A DNA stretch of 64,000 nucleotides from Arenicola marina (taxonomy: Eukaryota > Annelida > Polychaeta > Arenicolidae): positions 43,526,156 to 43,590,155 of the forward strand of contig OZ025252.1 in assembly GCA_964019135.1 (NCBI GenBank), written 5' to 3'. The translations under genes were made by a program, and so were the position numbers. A model generated the notes under the pieces. The model was given only the letters and a program-made list of their open reading frames with translations. It made no database searches and was not told the DNA's origin. Positions 1 to 13,081 of the stretch are shown piece after piece. Position 1 is the stretch's first letter. Each line of letters begins with the position of its first letter.

Positions 1-57
1 GGATGACCGGGTCTTGCTCTTTCCCTTCGCCTTTCCTCCCTTTCCACGTCCAGACAT
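1..57 (-). CDS. H2A: Histone H2A, 5' fragment (unit A)
   Basis: Core nucleosome protein that dimerises with H2B. Only the first 19 codons lie in the window. Read on the minus strand from the ATG at 55-57, they encode the Ser-Gly-Arg-Gly-Lys N-terminal tail, and the base sequence matches the complete H2A genes at 40181, 46998 and 52994. The gene continues off the left edge. It is divergently transcribed from the H2B at 291 through a 233-bp shared promoter, the same arrangement as in the other three units. Confidence 0.95.
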   Translation of the reverse strand, partial: MSGRGKGGKAKGKSKTRSS

Positions 58-290
58 GATGAGTAGAGTGAGTAGTGATCTTCGATCCGCACACGGAGAG
101 TGAGAATGAGAAGTGTGAGCGCTAGTCGGCGTGCCGCTCTCTTATATAGGCCGCTGCGTGTGGCAGTGGGCGAGCCGAGTTGCCTGCCACACAGCGGTAG
201 TCAGCCTGCCACGCGGGCGCTGTATATAAGGATGAGCAGCTCGCTTGGCCACCACATTCTCTCAGTCTACTCTCGCTACCGAGAATAATC
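58..290. promoter_or_regulatory. Divergent H2A/H2B promoter, unit A
   Basis: Short intergenic region between head-to-head H2A and H2B start codons. A TATATA block at 143-148 is oriented for H2A (minus strand) and TATATAAG at 223-230 for H2B. The same pair of boxes recurs at the same spacing in units B, C and D. Co-expression in S phase is inferred from the family. Confidence 0.85.
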
Positions 291-662
291 ATGCCGCCCA
301 AGGCTGCGTCTAAGGGATCGAAGAAGGCCGCCAGCAAGGCAAAGGCCGCCCGTACCGGGGACAAGAAGAAGCGCAGGAGGAGGAGGGAGAGCTACAGCAT
401 CTACATCTACAAGGTGCTGAAGCAGGTTCACCCCGACACTGGAATCTCCAGCAAGGCCATGAGCATCATGAACTCCTTCGTCAACGACATCTTTGAGCGC
501 ATTGCCGCCGAGTCCTCCCGCCTAGCCCACTACAACCGCCGCTCCACCATCACCAGCAGAGAGATCCAGACGGCTGTCCGTCTCCTTCTGCCTGGCGAGT
601 TGGCCAAGCACGCCGTGAGCGAGGGCACCAAGGCTGTGACCAAGTACACCAGCTCCAAGTAA
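291..662 (+). CDS. H2B: Histone H2B (unit A)
   Basis: Core histone of 123 aa, intronless. A basic tail (Pro-Pro-Lys start, Lys/Arg cluster [14 protein letters not shown] at about residues 26-39) precedes the histone fold and ends in the typical KYTSSK C-terminus. It forms the H2A-H2B dimer of the nucleosome. The ATG at 291 follows TATATAAG at 223-230. Two in-frame upstream ATGs used by longer open frames lie in the H2A/H2B promoter and are not used here. Unit A and B copies read NDIFERI where C and D read NDLFERI. A histone stem-loop follows the stop codon by 30 bases. Confidence 0.97.
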   Translation: MPPKAASKGSKKAASKAKAARTGDKKKRRRRRESYSIYIYKVLKQVHPDTGISSKAMSIMNSFVNDIFERIAAESSRLAHYNRRSTITSREIQTAVRLLLPGELAKHAVSEGTKAVTKYTSSK

Positions 663-692
663 ACGGCTTGCCGCTTTTCTGCCAAACCCAAC

Positions 693-730
693 GGTCTTTT
701 TCAAGACCACCACACCTTCCAAAAAGAAAA
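693..730 (+). promoter_or_regulatory. Histone mRNA 3' stem-loop and downstream element (H2B, unit A)
   Basis: GGTCTT/TTTC/AAGACC hairpin at 693-708, followed by the purine-rich AAAAAGAAAA at 721-730. This is the U7-snRNP-directed 3' processing signal of replication-dependent histone mRNAs. Confidence 0.93.
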
Positions 731-1877
<1,147 letters not shown>

Positions 1878-1918
1878 GCTGTCTGTCAACCCTTGCGGTC
1901 AGCTTATCACAACAAACG

Positions 1919-1956
1919 GGTCTTTTTCAAGACCACCACATCCTCCAAAAAGAAAG
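1919..1956 (+). promoter_or_regulatory. Histone mRNA 3' stem-loop (H4, unit A)
   Basis: Stem-loop at 1919-1934 and AAAAAGAAAG at 1947-1956. One extra G lies at the 5' base of the stem (ACGGGTC instead of ACGGTC in the other copies). The hairpin itself is intact. Confidence 0.9.
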
Positions 1957-2853
1957 TCGATACGAATGCTTTTATTGCGTTTTTTGCTAAGTTATTAGTT
2001 TTCTATATTGATAATATAATTCAAATTAAGCACTGCCACTGGATAACGGATAACAGTTTTGGCGTTAGCACTTGATTTTATACACCGGCTGCGTTCTCTT
2101 GATATTGTTAATCGGTATGTTGCAAGCTTAGGAAGACCGCGTAAGTAAGCAATGAATAATAACAATCGTAGTCTACTTAGCCATCTACTACATTTTATAG
2201 ACTAGATCTATAATTTATAAGCTTACTTTCATAAGACAGAAATTCACAAAATGGGGTGGATGAAATTCCGGAAATAAAGTGCCTTTTGAATCTATAACTT
2301 AATAAGTCGTCATATTTGACTTGATGGCACACTGATTTACAATGCACTGAATCTGAACACGACTAAAATCAGTGATCTCGTATGACAGTAAGCTTATGCA
2401 TTGTTACAATGATGAACAATGTTGTGGGTGGGGGCTTTAACCACGTAACGTAATATCCCGGCCTATTTATTTACAACCAAAACCAGTCTTTGATGTTATA
2501 CTTATACAGTTATAGGCCTTGCACGGTTTGGTCTTTGCTTCTGACAAACTATATACACTTGCCGAAAGCCGATAGTATCGCGGGGCGCCGGCCGGCCACG
2601 GGGCCCCCACCCCAACCCCAGCCCCAGTCCTTGCTCACTGCCCGACCTCGGGCGGTGTGCGAGGGCGCCGGGGGCCTACCTAGGTAGCGCGGGCGGTGGC
2701 TGAACCCACCGACCCAAAGCCGCGAGAGGCGAGCCGAGGCCGGTGAGCAATATCATCGACGCGGTCGCGAAACGAGCGAAGCAGGGGATTGAAATGTGTG
2801 GCAGGCACGGGGCTAAGGGAGAGGGTGGGGCGCGGCCGGTCGACCTTTCCTAG
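1957..2853. other. H4-H3 spacer, unit A
   Basis: Non-coding spacer. It is AT-rich to about 2570 and GC-rich from about 2580 to 2840. It lacks the 729-bp inverted-repeat element that occupies the matching spacer in units B and C, and is more diverged from them than the coding regions are. Confidence 0.7.
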
Positions 2854-2923
2854 CCAATCAGAAGCTCGGTAAAGGCCCGCCATTTTCCGAACCACACTGC
2901 CACGGTTAGAGCCCCTTTAAAAA
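2854..2923 (+). promoter_or_regulatory. H3 promoter, unit A
   Basis: CCAAT at 2854-2858 and a TATA-like TTTAAAAA at 2916-2923, 47-54 bases before the ATG. Both elements are conserved before H3 in units B and C. Confidence 0.75.
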
Positions 2924-2960
2924 CGCCACACAACTGTGCCCGGCACATCAGTTTCACTGA

Positions 2961-3380
<420 letters not shown>

Positions 3381-3413
3381 ACAGGCCTGCTCCACCGGCA
3401 ACACTCCCCAAAC

Positions 3414-3451
3414 GGTCTTTTTCAAGACCACCACATCTTCCAAAAAGAAAA
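3414..3451 (+). promoter_or_regulatory. Histone mRNA 3' stem-loop (H3, unit A)
   Basis: Canonical hairpin at 3414-3429 and AAAAAGAAAA at 3442-3451. Only 24 bases separate this signal from the left end of the inserted DNA, so H3 3' processing should be unaffected. Confidence 0.93.
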
Positions 3452-3475
3452 CCGCTTGCTCTGCTTTCCTTTGTT

Positions 3476-3664
3476 ACTGACAGAAGTTGAAAACTTCTGT
3501 CAGTATACTGCTATGTTCGGTTTGTAAATTTATTTATTACTGACAGAAGTTGAAAACTTCTGTCAGTATACTGCTATGTTCGGTTTGTAAATTTATTTAT
3601 TACTGACAGAAGTTGAAAACTTCTGTCAGTATACTGCTATGTTCGGTTTGTAAATTTATTTATT
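3476..3664 (+). repeat. Three 63-bp repeats with a perfect hairpin (element left terminus)
   Basis: Three tandem copies starting at 3476, 3539 and 3602. Each begins with ACTGACAGAAGT, a TGAAA loop, and ACTTCTGTCAGT, a perfect 12-bp palindrome, followed by an AT-rich tail. The hairpin arm is the inverse of the motif next to the element's 3' termini. Confidence 0.9.
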
Positions 3665-6600
3665 TATTTGTTTTTTTGTTTGTATGTTTTTGCGCTCGAT
3701 CTAGGGCGCATGGTTAGAGTTACGGTTGTCAAAGTTCACCAAGTGATAGATATATGAAATAGCTCGGCTAAGTTCGTTATTGGCATATGTAGGTCAAAGG
3801 TCAAGGCCACAGCGATTTTTTGAAAAAAAAGTTAAGAACGCGTCTATCTCCCTTAATATTAGGTCTAGAGACTTCGGGTAAGTTTCAGAATGTGCTACTA
3901 TTTAAGGCGCATCTTTCAGCCGTTGATCACTTTTTGACGCGTCATACTCATTTTCGAGCTACATGACGTTTTATGTTTTCCGAAAAACGCCAAAGATGAC
4001 CTTGAACGGTTGTGCTGCGATTTGACCACTTTAGGTTAAAGATATCACTCTGGTGTTCTGGCCTCTCATAAAAATATAAATGAAACTGGCCCCTGTGAAA
4101 TCTGAGATTTTTCGCATGCGTCATATGACGTCAGGATGACGTCACTTTTGGTACATACAAAAAATCGTCAAAAATCGGAAAAAAATGTTAAAAATACAAA
4201 AATGGCGCCGTATGGTAGGGAAAAAGATTCCTAGTTCAGCAGAATAATAAAAACAATATGTTCCAATCTTACTTCCGGTTCCAAGGGTGACGGCAATTCC
4301 CTATGGGACCTCCCATGTTAAAGCCCTCAATCTCTCAGGCTGGGGAAATTTTGTTTGCCCCGTATTTCATAGGTGCCTGCATCAAACAGTTTCGGGATTT
4401 TTTCGTTGGTTAAACAAGGTACCCAGTAACCATGGTCCTTACTAGAGGGAATGCGGATAGTAACTGACGTCACAGGATTTTTTTGAAATTTTCCCTATTG
4501 TGAAAGATAGGGATTTTTGGGGCTTGCAGGGGCTCCCACGGGCGTCCTATTGAAGCCGACGCTCTATGTTTTCAGTTGTTGATGGATAGTAGTAGGATGA
4601 GTCATTAACTATAAACACGGCGACATAGCCTTGTAACTTTTCGGTATATAGTCGAACGCGTTTAACATGGGACCCTATGGAGATAATCAAACTTCCTTCA
4701 ATATGACGTACTTTCGGTTGAGCGATCTCACTTTGCTTTACCACGGTACGAGATGTGGACGAGTACAAGAGACTCAGAGTAGACTGACGGCAAACGCGTG
4801 TCTCAGTTTCGTTTCCATGGCAACCGAAGATTTTCCCAATGATAAAGTATACAAATTCCCTCTAACTTAGCAAATTCGTCAAAAATCAGAAAAACTAGCT
4901 AGACCTTCGATCTTTGCGTATAATGGTAGGGTAGATATGTCTCCAGATTACTATTGGCAGTAAAGCATTATTATCCTTCTCATCTTAGCTGCAGAGTCTT
5001 TTCTTCGTCTGCTCGTTTTTCATTTATCCGCAATGGTGAACAATAGCAATTTTCGGAAATTGGGTGAACTAATATCTGAAGGACTAACAGTCCTACCGCC
5101 GTTCTAATCAACGTTTTGGATTGAGGGCACAAATGTTTGTGTTTAGATATTTGGACGTTGTCGTGCGTCATGCCATGACGTCACCGTGACGTAATGACGT
5201 CTTAATTTGTTGAAGGCCATTCCTCGGCTATAATACGTCACAGCGACTTCCGGTTGATTTGACGTTATACCTCATACTAAGGCACAACTGGTGCCATGCG
5301 TAACTTTTTTTGCGGTACTGAAACGTGTGCGTCAAAAATGACGTCCAAGTTTACATTACCCGACGTAATTGCAAAATCGTTTCATTTACACCTAGTTAGG
5401 CACTAGCTACCATCACTATAAGTATATAAGCAGGTAACATGGGAATTTAGAAGCCAAATTGTTTATTTTTGGTGAGCGTCAGTGACGTCATGTGACGTCA
5501 CGTTGACGTTTCCATGGTAACGGAACTAAGCCCAATGATAAAGTATAGAGATTCTGGCCAAATTGGAAAATTCGTCAAAAATCAGAAAAACTAGCTAGAC
5601 CTTCGATGTTTGCGTATAATGATAGGGAAGATATGCCTCCAGATTACTATTGGCAGTAAAGCATTATTATCCTTTACATCTTAGCTGCAGTCTTTTCTTC
5701 GTCTGCTCAATTTCCATTTATCCGTAATGATGAAGCATAGCAATTTTCGGTAATTAGGTGGAGCTATATCTGAAGGACTAACAGTCCTACTGCCGTTCTA
5801 ATCTGCGTTTTGGATTGAGGGCACCAATGTTTGTGTTTAGATGTTTGCACATTTCCGTGCGTCACGCCATGACGTCACCATGACGTGATGACGTCATAAT
5901 TGTATAACCTCTATTACTCGACTATTATCCATCATAGCGACTACCGGTTGATTTGACGCTGTACCTTATATCAAGGGACAACTGCCGCGATGCGTAACTC
6001 TTTTTGCGGTACTGAAACGTGTGCGTCAAAAGTGACGTGCACCTCGCGTTAAACGGCGTATTGAACTTGAAAGGGCCATAACTCGGTTAAGCCCAGATTT
6101 GGCATGAAGCGAGAGGCAATTGTATAGTTATCTACGGTAAATGGCGATAGAATTGCTCTAGGGCGCTTAGTTTGGCCGCTAGAGCGCTCGCAAGAGGTGC
6201 ACCCCCCTTTGCTGAAGCTCCCATTATGAGTCAACGGCGATATCGAGCGGCAATGACTCTGCTTTGCGATGGCCGCCGTTTGCTTAAAAGCGACGCTAGA
6301 GAGTCGGGACTGGTTTGAAAGGACGGGCAAACGTCGACTTTGGTGAGGAATCCGCATTCGCCTCTAGCCTAGCACGCTTAGTTTTGACGCTGGAGGGCTC
6401 CGTAATTTAGCAATGATGAGTCCGAGAACAGGCATTAGGGCGGGTCCAAGCACACGTAGAAAGTCGGGATTTGGCCGAATTCACTCAAAATGGTGCCCTC
6501 TATCTGGGAAAACAGCCCGCGTTGAACAGCAGCCGTTAGATTGTGCTATTCCAGCATCCGCATCGTAGAGGTCCAATTTGGGCCAAAATGCGCTTTCAGC

Positions 6601-6942
6601 GAGGCCAATACGGCTATCAGTGGGCAGTGTGGGCTAGAACGCCTTCGGATATTGGCATTATTGATCCCAAATTGGCCATTTTGGCCATATTTAGCCCAAA
6701 TTGGCCGCTGAAGGCTGTAATTATTCCAATTCGCCCGTTTATAGCGCTATTTAGCCCACGTTGTTCGTTCAAGGAGCTGTTTAACCAAATATGCCCACTG
6801 AAGGCATCATGTAGTCAGCATGAGGCAAAATCAGCTTATAGTATATGTGTTTCTGCATGTCATCGCCTGTACCATATTTTCGGCGCATGAACGGTGATCT
6901 GAAAAGTCACTTCTGTCAGTACCTCAGCCTACGGCTGTCTTG
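3663..6942 (+). repeat. 3.28-kb tandem unit 1 (non-autonomous Helentron-like)
   Basis: First of the head-to-tail units, 3280 bp, almost identical to the next one. It contains eight exact TGACGTCA octamers, two related internal blocks (about 4860-5530 and 5560-6060) and short GGCC-containing repeats near 6660-6800. It ends with ACTTCTGTCAGT (6909-6920) and the CAGCC-TAC-GGCTG hairpin (6925-6937). No credible gene: the open frames of 67-115 aa recur only because the DNA is duplicated, and they match no family I know. Confidence 0.85.
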
Positions 6943-9900
6943 TTTATTTGTTTTTTTGTTTGTATGTTTTTGCGCTCGATCTAGGGCGCATGGTTAGAGT
7001 TACGGTTGTCAAAGTTCACCAAGTGATAGATATATGAAATAGCTCGGCTAAGTTCGTTATTGGCATATGTAGGTCAAAGGTCAAGGCCACAGCGATTTTT
7101 TGAAAAAAAAGTTAAGAACGCGTCTATCTCCCTTAATATTAGGTCTAGAGACTTCGGGTAAGTTTCAGAATGTGCTACTATTTAAGGCGCATCTTTCAGC
7201 CGTTGATCACTTTTTGACGCGTCATACTCATTTTCGAGCTACATGACGTTTTATGTTTTCCGAAAAACGCCAAAGATGACCTTGAACGGTTGTGCTGCGA
7301 TTTGACCACTTTAGGTTAAAGATATCACTCTGGTATTCTGGCCTCTCATAAAAATATAAATGAAACTGGCCCCTGTGAAATCTGAGATTTTTCGCATGCG
7401 TCATATGACGTCAGGATGACGTCACTTTTGGTACATACAAAAAATCGTAAAAAATCGGAAAAAAATGTTAAAAATACAAAAATGGCGCCGTATGGTAGGG
7501 AAAAAGATTCCTAGTTCAGCAGAATAATAAAAACAATATGTTCCAATCTTACTTCCGGTTCCAAGGGTGACGGCAATTCCCTATGGGACCTCCCATGTTA
7601 AAGCCCTCAATCTCTCAGGCTGGGGAAATTTTGTTTGCCCCGTATTTCATAGGTGCCTGCATCAAACAGTTTCGGGATTTTTTCGTTGGTTAAACAAGGT
7701 ACCCAGTAACCATGGTCCTTACTAGAGGGAATGCGGATAGTAACTGACGTCACAGGATTTTTTTGAAATTTTCCCTATTGTGAAAGATAGGGATTTTTGG
7801 GGCTTGCAGGGGCTCCCACGGGCGTCCTATTGAAGCCAACGCTCTATGTTTTCAGTTGTTGCTGGATAGTAGTAGGATGAGTCATTAACTATAAACACGG
7901 CGACATAGCCTTGTAACTTTTCGGTATATAGTCGAACGCGTTTAACATGGGACCCTATGGAGATAATCAAACTTCCTTCAATATGACGTACTTTCGGTTG
8001 AGCGATCTCACTTTGCTTTACCACGGTACGAGATGTGGACGAGTACAAGAGACTCAGAGTAGACTGACGGCAAACGCGTGTCTCAGTTTCGTTTCCATGG
8101 CAACCGAAGATTTTCCCAATGATAAAGTATACAAATTCCCTCTAACTTAGCAAATTCGTCAAAAATCAGAAAAACTAGCTAGACCTTCGATCTTTGCGTA
8201 TAATGGTAGGGTAGATATGTTTCCAGATTACTATTGGCAGTAAAGCATTATTATCCTTCTCATCTTAGCTGCAGAGTCTTTTCTTCGTCTGCTCGTTTTT
8301 CATTTATCCGCAATGGTGAACAATAGCAATTTTCGGAAATTGGGTGAACTAATATCTGAAGGACTAACAGTCCTACCGCCGTTCTAATGAACGTTTTGGA
8401 TTGAGGGCACAAATGTTTGTGTTTAGATATTTGGACGTTGTCGTGCGTCATGCCATGACGTCACCGTGACGTAATGACGTCTTAATTTGTTGAAGGCCAT
8501 TCCTCGGCTATAATACGTCACAGCGACTTCCGGTTGATTTGACGTTATACCTCATACTAAGGCACAACTGGTGCCATGCGTAACTTTTTTTGCGGTACTG
8601 AAACGTGTGCGTCAAAAATGACGTCCAAGTTTACATTACCCGACGTAATTGCAAAATCGTTTCATTTACACCTAGTTAGGCACTAGCTACCATCACTATA
8701 AGTATATAAGCAGGTAACATGGGAATTTAGAAGCCAAATTGTTTATTTTTGGTGAGCGTCAGTGACGTCATGTGACGTCACGTTGACGTTTCCATGGTAA
8801 CGGAACTAAGCCCAATGATAAAGTATAGAGATTCTGGCCAAATTGGAAAATTCGTCAAAAATCAGAAAAACTAGCTAGACCTTCGATGTTTGCGTATAAT
8901 GATAGGGAAGATATGCCTCCAGATTACTATTGGCAGTAAAACATTATTATCCTTTACATCTTAGCTGCAAAGTCTTTTCTTCGTCTGCTCAATTTCCATT
9001 TATCCGTAATGATGAAGCATAGCAATTTTCGGTAATTAGGTGGAGCTATATCTGAAGGACTAACAGTCCTACTGCCGTTCTAATCTGCGTTTTGGATTGA
9101 GGGCACCAATGTTTGTGTTTAGATGTTTGCACATTTCCGTGCGTCACGCCATGACGTCACCATGACGTGATGACGTCATAATTGTATAACCTCTATTACT
9201 CGACTATTATCCATCATAGCGACTACCGGTTGATTTGACGCTGTACCTTATATCAAGGGACAACTGCCGCGATGCGTAACTTTTTTTGCGGTACTGAAAC
9301 GTGTGCGTCAAAAGTGACGTGCACCTCGCGTTAAACGGCGTATTGAACTTGAAAGGGCCATAACTCGGTTAAGCCCAGATTTGGCATGAAGCGAGAGGCA
9401 ATTGTATAGTTATCTACGGTAAATGGCGATAGAATTGCTCTAGGGCGCTTAGTTTGGCCGCTAGAGCGCTCGCAAGAGGTGCACCCCCCTTTGCTGAAGC
9501 TCCCATTATGAGTCAACGGCGATATCGAGCGGCAATGACTCTGCTTTGCGATGGCCGCCGTTTGCTTAAAAGCGACGCTAGAGAGTCGGGACTGGTTTGA
9601 AAGGACGGGCAAACGTCGACTTTGGTGAGGAATCCGCATTCGCCTCTAGCCTAGCACGCTTAGTTTTGACGCTAGAGGGCTCCGTAATTTAGCAATGATG
9701 AGTCCGAGAACAGGCATTAGGGCGGGTCCAAGCACACGTAGAAAGTCGGGATTTGGCCGAATTCACTCAAAATGGTGCCCTCTATCTGGGAAAACAGCCC
9801 GCGTTGAACAGCAGCCGTTAGATTGTGCTATTCCAGCATCCGCATCGTAGAGGTCCAATTTGGGCCAAAATGCGCTTTCAGCGAGGCCAATACGGCTATC

Positions 9901-10225
9901 AGTGGGCAGTGTGGGCTAGAACGCCTTCGGATATTGGCATTATTGATCCCAAATTGGCCATTGAAGGCCATATTTAGCCCAAATTGGCCGCTGAAGGCTG
10001 TAATTATTCCAATTCGCCCGTTTATAGCGCTATTTAGCCCACGTTGTTCGTTCAAGGAGCTGTTTAACCAAATATGCCCACTGAAGGCATCATGTAGTCA
10101 GCATGAGGCAAAATCAGCTTATAGTATATGTGTTTCTGCATGTCATCGCCTGTACCATATTTTCGGCGCATGAACGGTGATCTGAAAATTCACTTCTGTC
10201 AGTACCTCAGCCTACGGCTGTCTTG
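6943..10225 (+). repeat. 3.28-kb tandem unit 2 (non-autonomous Helentron-like)
   Basis: Second copy, 3283 bp, with scattered single-base differences from unit 1 and small indels. It carries the same eight TGACGTCA sites and the same terminus: ACTTCTGTCAGT at 10192-10203 and hairpin at 10208-10220. The junction with unit 1 reads TCTTGTT then TATTTG, without the 63-bp hairpin repeat. Confidence 0.85.
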
Positions 10226-12330
10226 TTTATTTGTTTTTTTGTTTGTATGTTTTTGCGCTCGATCTAGGGCGCATGGTTAGAGTTACGGTTGTCAAAGTTC
10301 ACCAAGTGATAGATATATGAAATAGCTCGGCTAAGTTCGTTATTGGCATATGTAGGTCAAAGGTCAAGGCCACAGCGATTTTTTGAAAAAAAAGTTAAGA
10401 ACGCGTCTATCTCCCTTAATATTAGGTCTAGAGACTTCGGGTAAGTTTCAGAATGTGCTACTATTTAAGGCGCATCTTTCAGCCGTTGATCACTTTTGAC
10501 GCGTCATACTCATTTTCGAGCTACATGACGTTTTATGTTTTCCGAAAAACGCCAAAGATGACCTTGAACGGTTGTGCTGCGATTTGACCACTTTAGGTTA
10601 AAGATATCACTCTCGTGTTCTGGCCTCTCATAAAAATATAAATGAAACTGGCCCCTGTGAAATCTGAGATTTTTCGCATGCGTCATATGACGTCAGGATG
10701 ACGTCACTTTTGGTACATACAAAAAATCGTAAAAAATCGGAAAAAAATGTTAAAAATACAAAAATGGCGCCGTATGGTAGGGAAAAAGATTCCTAGTTCA
10801 GCAGAATAATAAAAACAATATGTTCCAATCTTACTTCCGGTTCCAAGGGTGACGGCAATTCCCTATGGGACCTCCCATGTTAAAGCCCTCAATCTCTCAG
10901 GCTGGGGAAATTTTGTTTGCCCCGTATTTCATAGGTGCCTGCATCAAACAGTTTCGGGATTTTTTCGTTGGTTAAACAAGGTACCCAGTAACCATGGTCC
11001 TTACTAGAGGGAATGCGGATAGTAACTGACGTCACAGGATTTTTTTGAAATTTTCCCTATTGTGAAAGATAGGGATTTTTGGGGCTTGCAGGGGCTCCCA
11101 CGGGCGTCCTATTGAAGCCAACGCTCTATGTTTTCAGTTGTTGATGGATAGTAGCAGGATGAGTCATTAACTATAAACACGGCGACATAGCCTTGTAACT
11201 TTTTGGTATATAGTCGAACGCGTTTAACATGGGACCCTATGGAGATAATCAAACTTCCTTCAATATGACGTACTTTCGGTTGAGCGATCTCACTTTGCTT
11301 TACCACGGTACGAGATGTGGACGAGTACAAGAGACTCAGAGTAGACTGACGGCAAACGCGTGTCTCAGTTTCGTTTCCATGGCAACCGAAGATTTTCCCA
11401 ATGATAAAGTATACAAATTCCCTCTAACTTAGCAAATTCGTCAAAAATCAGAAAAACTAGCTAGACCTTTGATCTTTGCGTATAATGGTAGGGTAGATAT
11501 GTCTCCAGATTACTATTGGCAGTAAAGCATTATTATCCTTCTCATCTTAGCTGCAGAGTATTTTCTTCGTCTGCTCGTTTTTCATTTATCCGCAATGGTG
11601 AACAATAGCGATTTTCGGAAATTGGGTGAACTTATATCTGAAGGACTAACAGTCCTACCGCAGTTCTAATCAACGTTTTGGATTGAGGGCACACATGTTT
11701 GTGTTTAGATATTTGGACGTTGTCGTGCGTCATGCCATGACGTCACCATGACGTGACGACGTCTTAATTTGTTGAAGGCCATTCCTCGGCTATAATACGT
11801 CACAGCGACTTCCGGTTGATTTGACGTTATACCTCATACTAAGGCACAACTGGTGCCATGCGTAACTTTTTTTGCGGTACTGAAACGTGTGCGTCAAAAA
11901 TGACGTCCAAGTTTACATTACCCGACGTAATTGCAAAATCGTTTCATTTACACCTAGTTAGGCACTAGCTACCATCACTATAAGTATATAAGCAGGTAAC
12001 ATGGGAATTTAGAAGCCAAATTGTTCATTTTTGGTGAGCGTCAGTGACGTCATGTGACGTCACTTGACGTTTCCATGGTAACGGAACTAGGCCCAATGAT
12101 AAAGTATAGAGATTCTGGCCAAATTGGAAAATTCGTCAAAAATCAGAAAAGCAAGGTAGAGCTGCGATCTTTACGGCACTTAGTAAGGCTGAACTATCTC
12201 CGAACATACATGCGCTCAGAATTGACGTCGTGTGCTTAGTCTGGGAACCATGGCGCCGCAAAAGGGGCACCCCCCTCGCGCGGTCGCCAATGATGAGTGA
12301 ATGGGGAAATCGACTCATTTCTTTGTTAGA
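10226..12330 (+). repeat. 3.28-kb tandem unit 3, incomplete
   Basis: Closely matches units 1 and 2 up to about 12150, with six TGACGTCA sites. It then passes into a strongly diverged but recognisably related sequence (the GGGGCACCCCCC region near 12263) and loses similarity near 12330. It lacks the 3' hairpin terminus. Consistent with truncation or recombination with a diverged copy. Confidence 0.75.
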
Positions 12331-13081
12331 AAACACAAATTGGAAGACAACAAAAAATTCCACCCTTCTCACACAAAACCAACGAGTGAGCCAGCAATTG
12401 CGTTAATTGCCAGTTTATCTTCTGGTTTTATTTACTTTGCACGCTAATTGTTGGTGTGTAACCGTGTCGTGTTGTAGCAGTTGTGGTGGAGGCTTTCGCG
12501 GAAGTAACTTCCATGCGGAATTTCGCACATTTGGCGGAAAACAGCCAAATAATTCAAAGCGCGTCAGGTACCACCCTCAACGGACTTTCCTTTACATCCA
12601 CTGACACGATATGTCGGTACCTAAACGCCCTTTTTGCCATTTTACCAAGAAATAGCTGTTTATTTTCGAAAGAGGTCTCGCCATAACGGGACATAACTTT
12701 CTTGTATCAAATGAATAGGCTGTGCCAAATATAGTGTTGAACTGATAGCCAACGGTATATGCTATAAATTTCACGCTTCTATTTGCCATCAATTAAACGT
12801 TATGAAACGTTTTCGCTGTTTTTCGCCTGAGTTATAGTAGTCCTTGAGTATTCCGCGTTTTATATGATGCCTCAATATCATTATGTTTCGGCGTCAGCGC
12901 GCACGCGCAGGTCGCCATTTGCACTTTTGGAGCAGGTAAGGAAGAGTCGTGGCAATGCAATAATTGAAGATTGAAACAGTTTTTGTTGCCCAACGAACAA
13001 TATGGTTCAATTTTCACGCTCATCATGTGTTGTAGATCTAATTTTTGTATTCAATGATTTACACGTTGAGGTTATCTGGAT
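12331..13081. other. Non-coding stretch inside the insertion
   Basis: No convincing gene. Open frames are 65-78 aa, overlapping on both strands, and none resembles a known family. Nothing else recognised. Confidence 0.5.

Noticed and set aside
4547..11432. 67-, 73- and 102-aa frames repeated three times in the 3.28-kb units
   Set aside because: Their conservation equals that of the surrounding DNA because the units are recent duplicates. They overlap on opposite strands and resemble no family.
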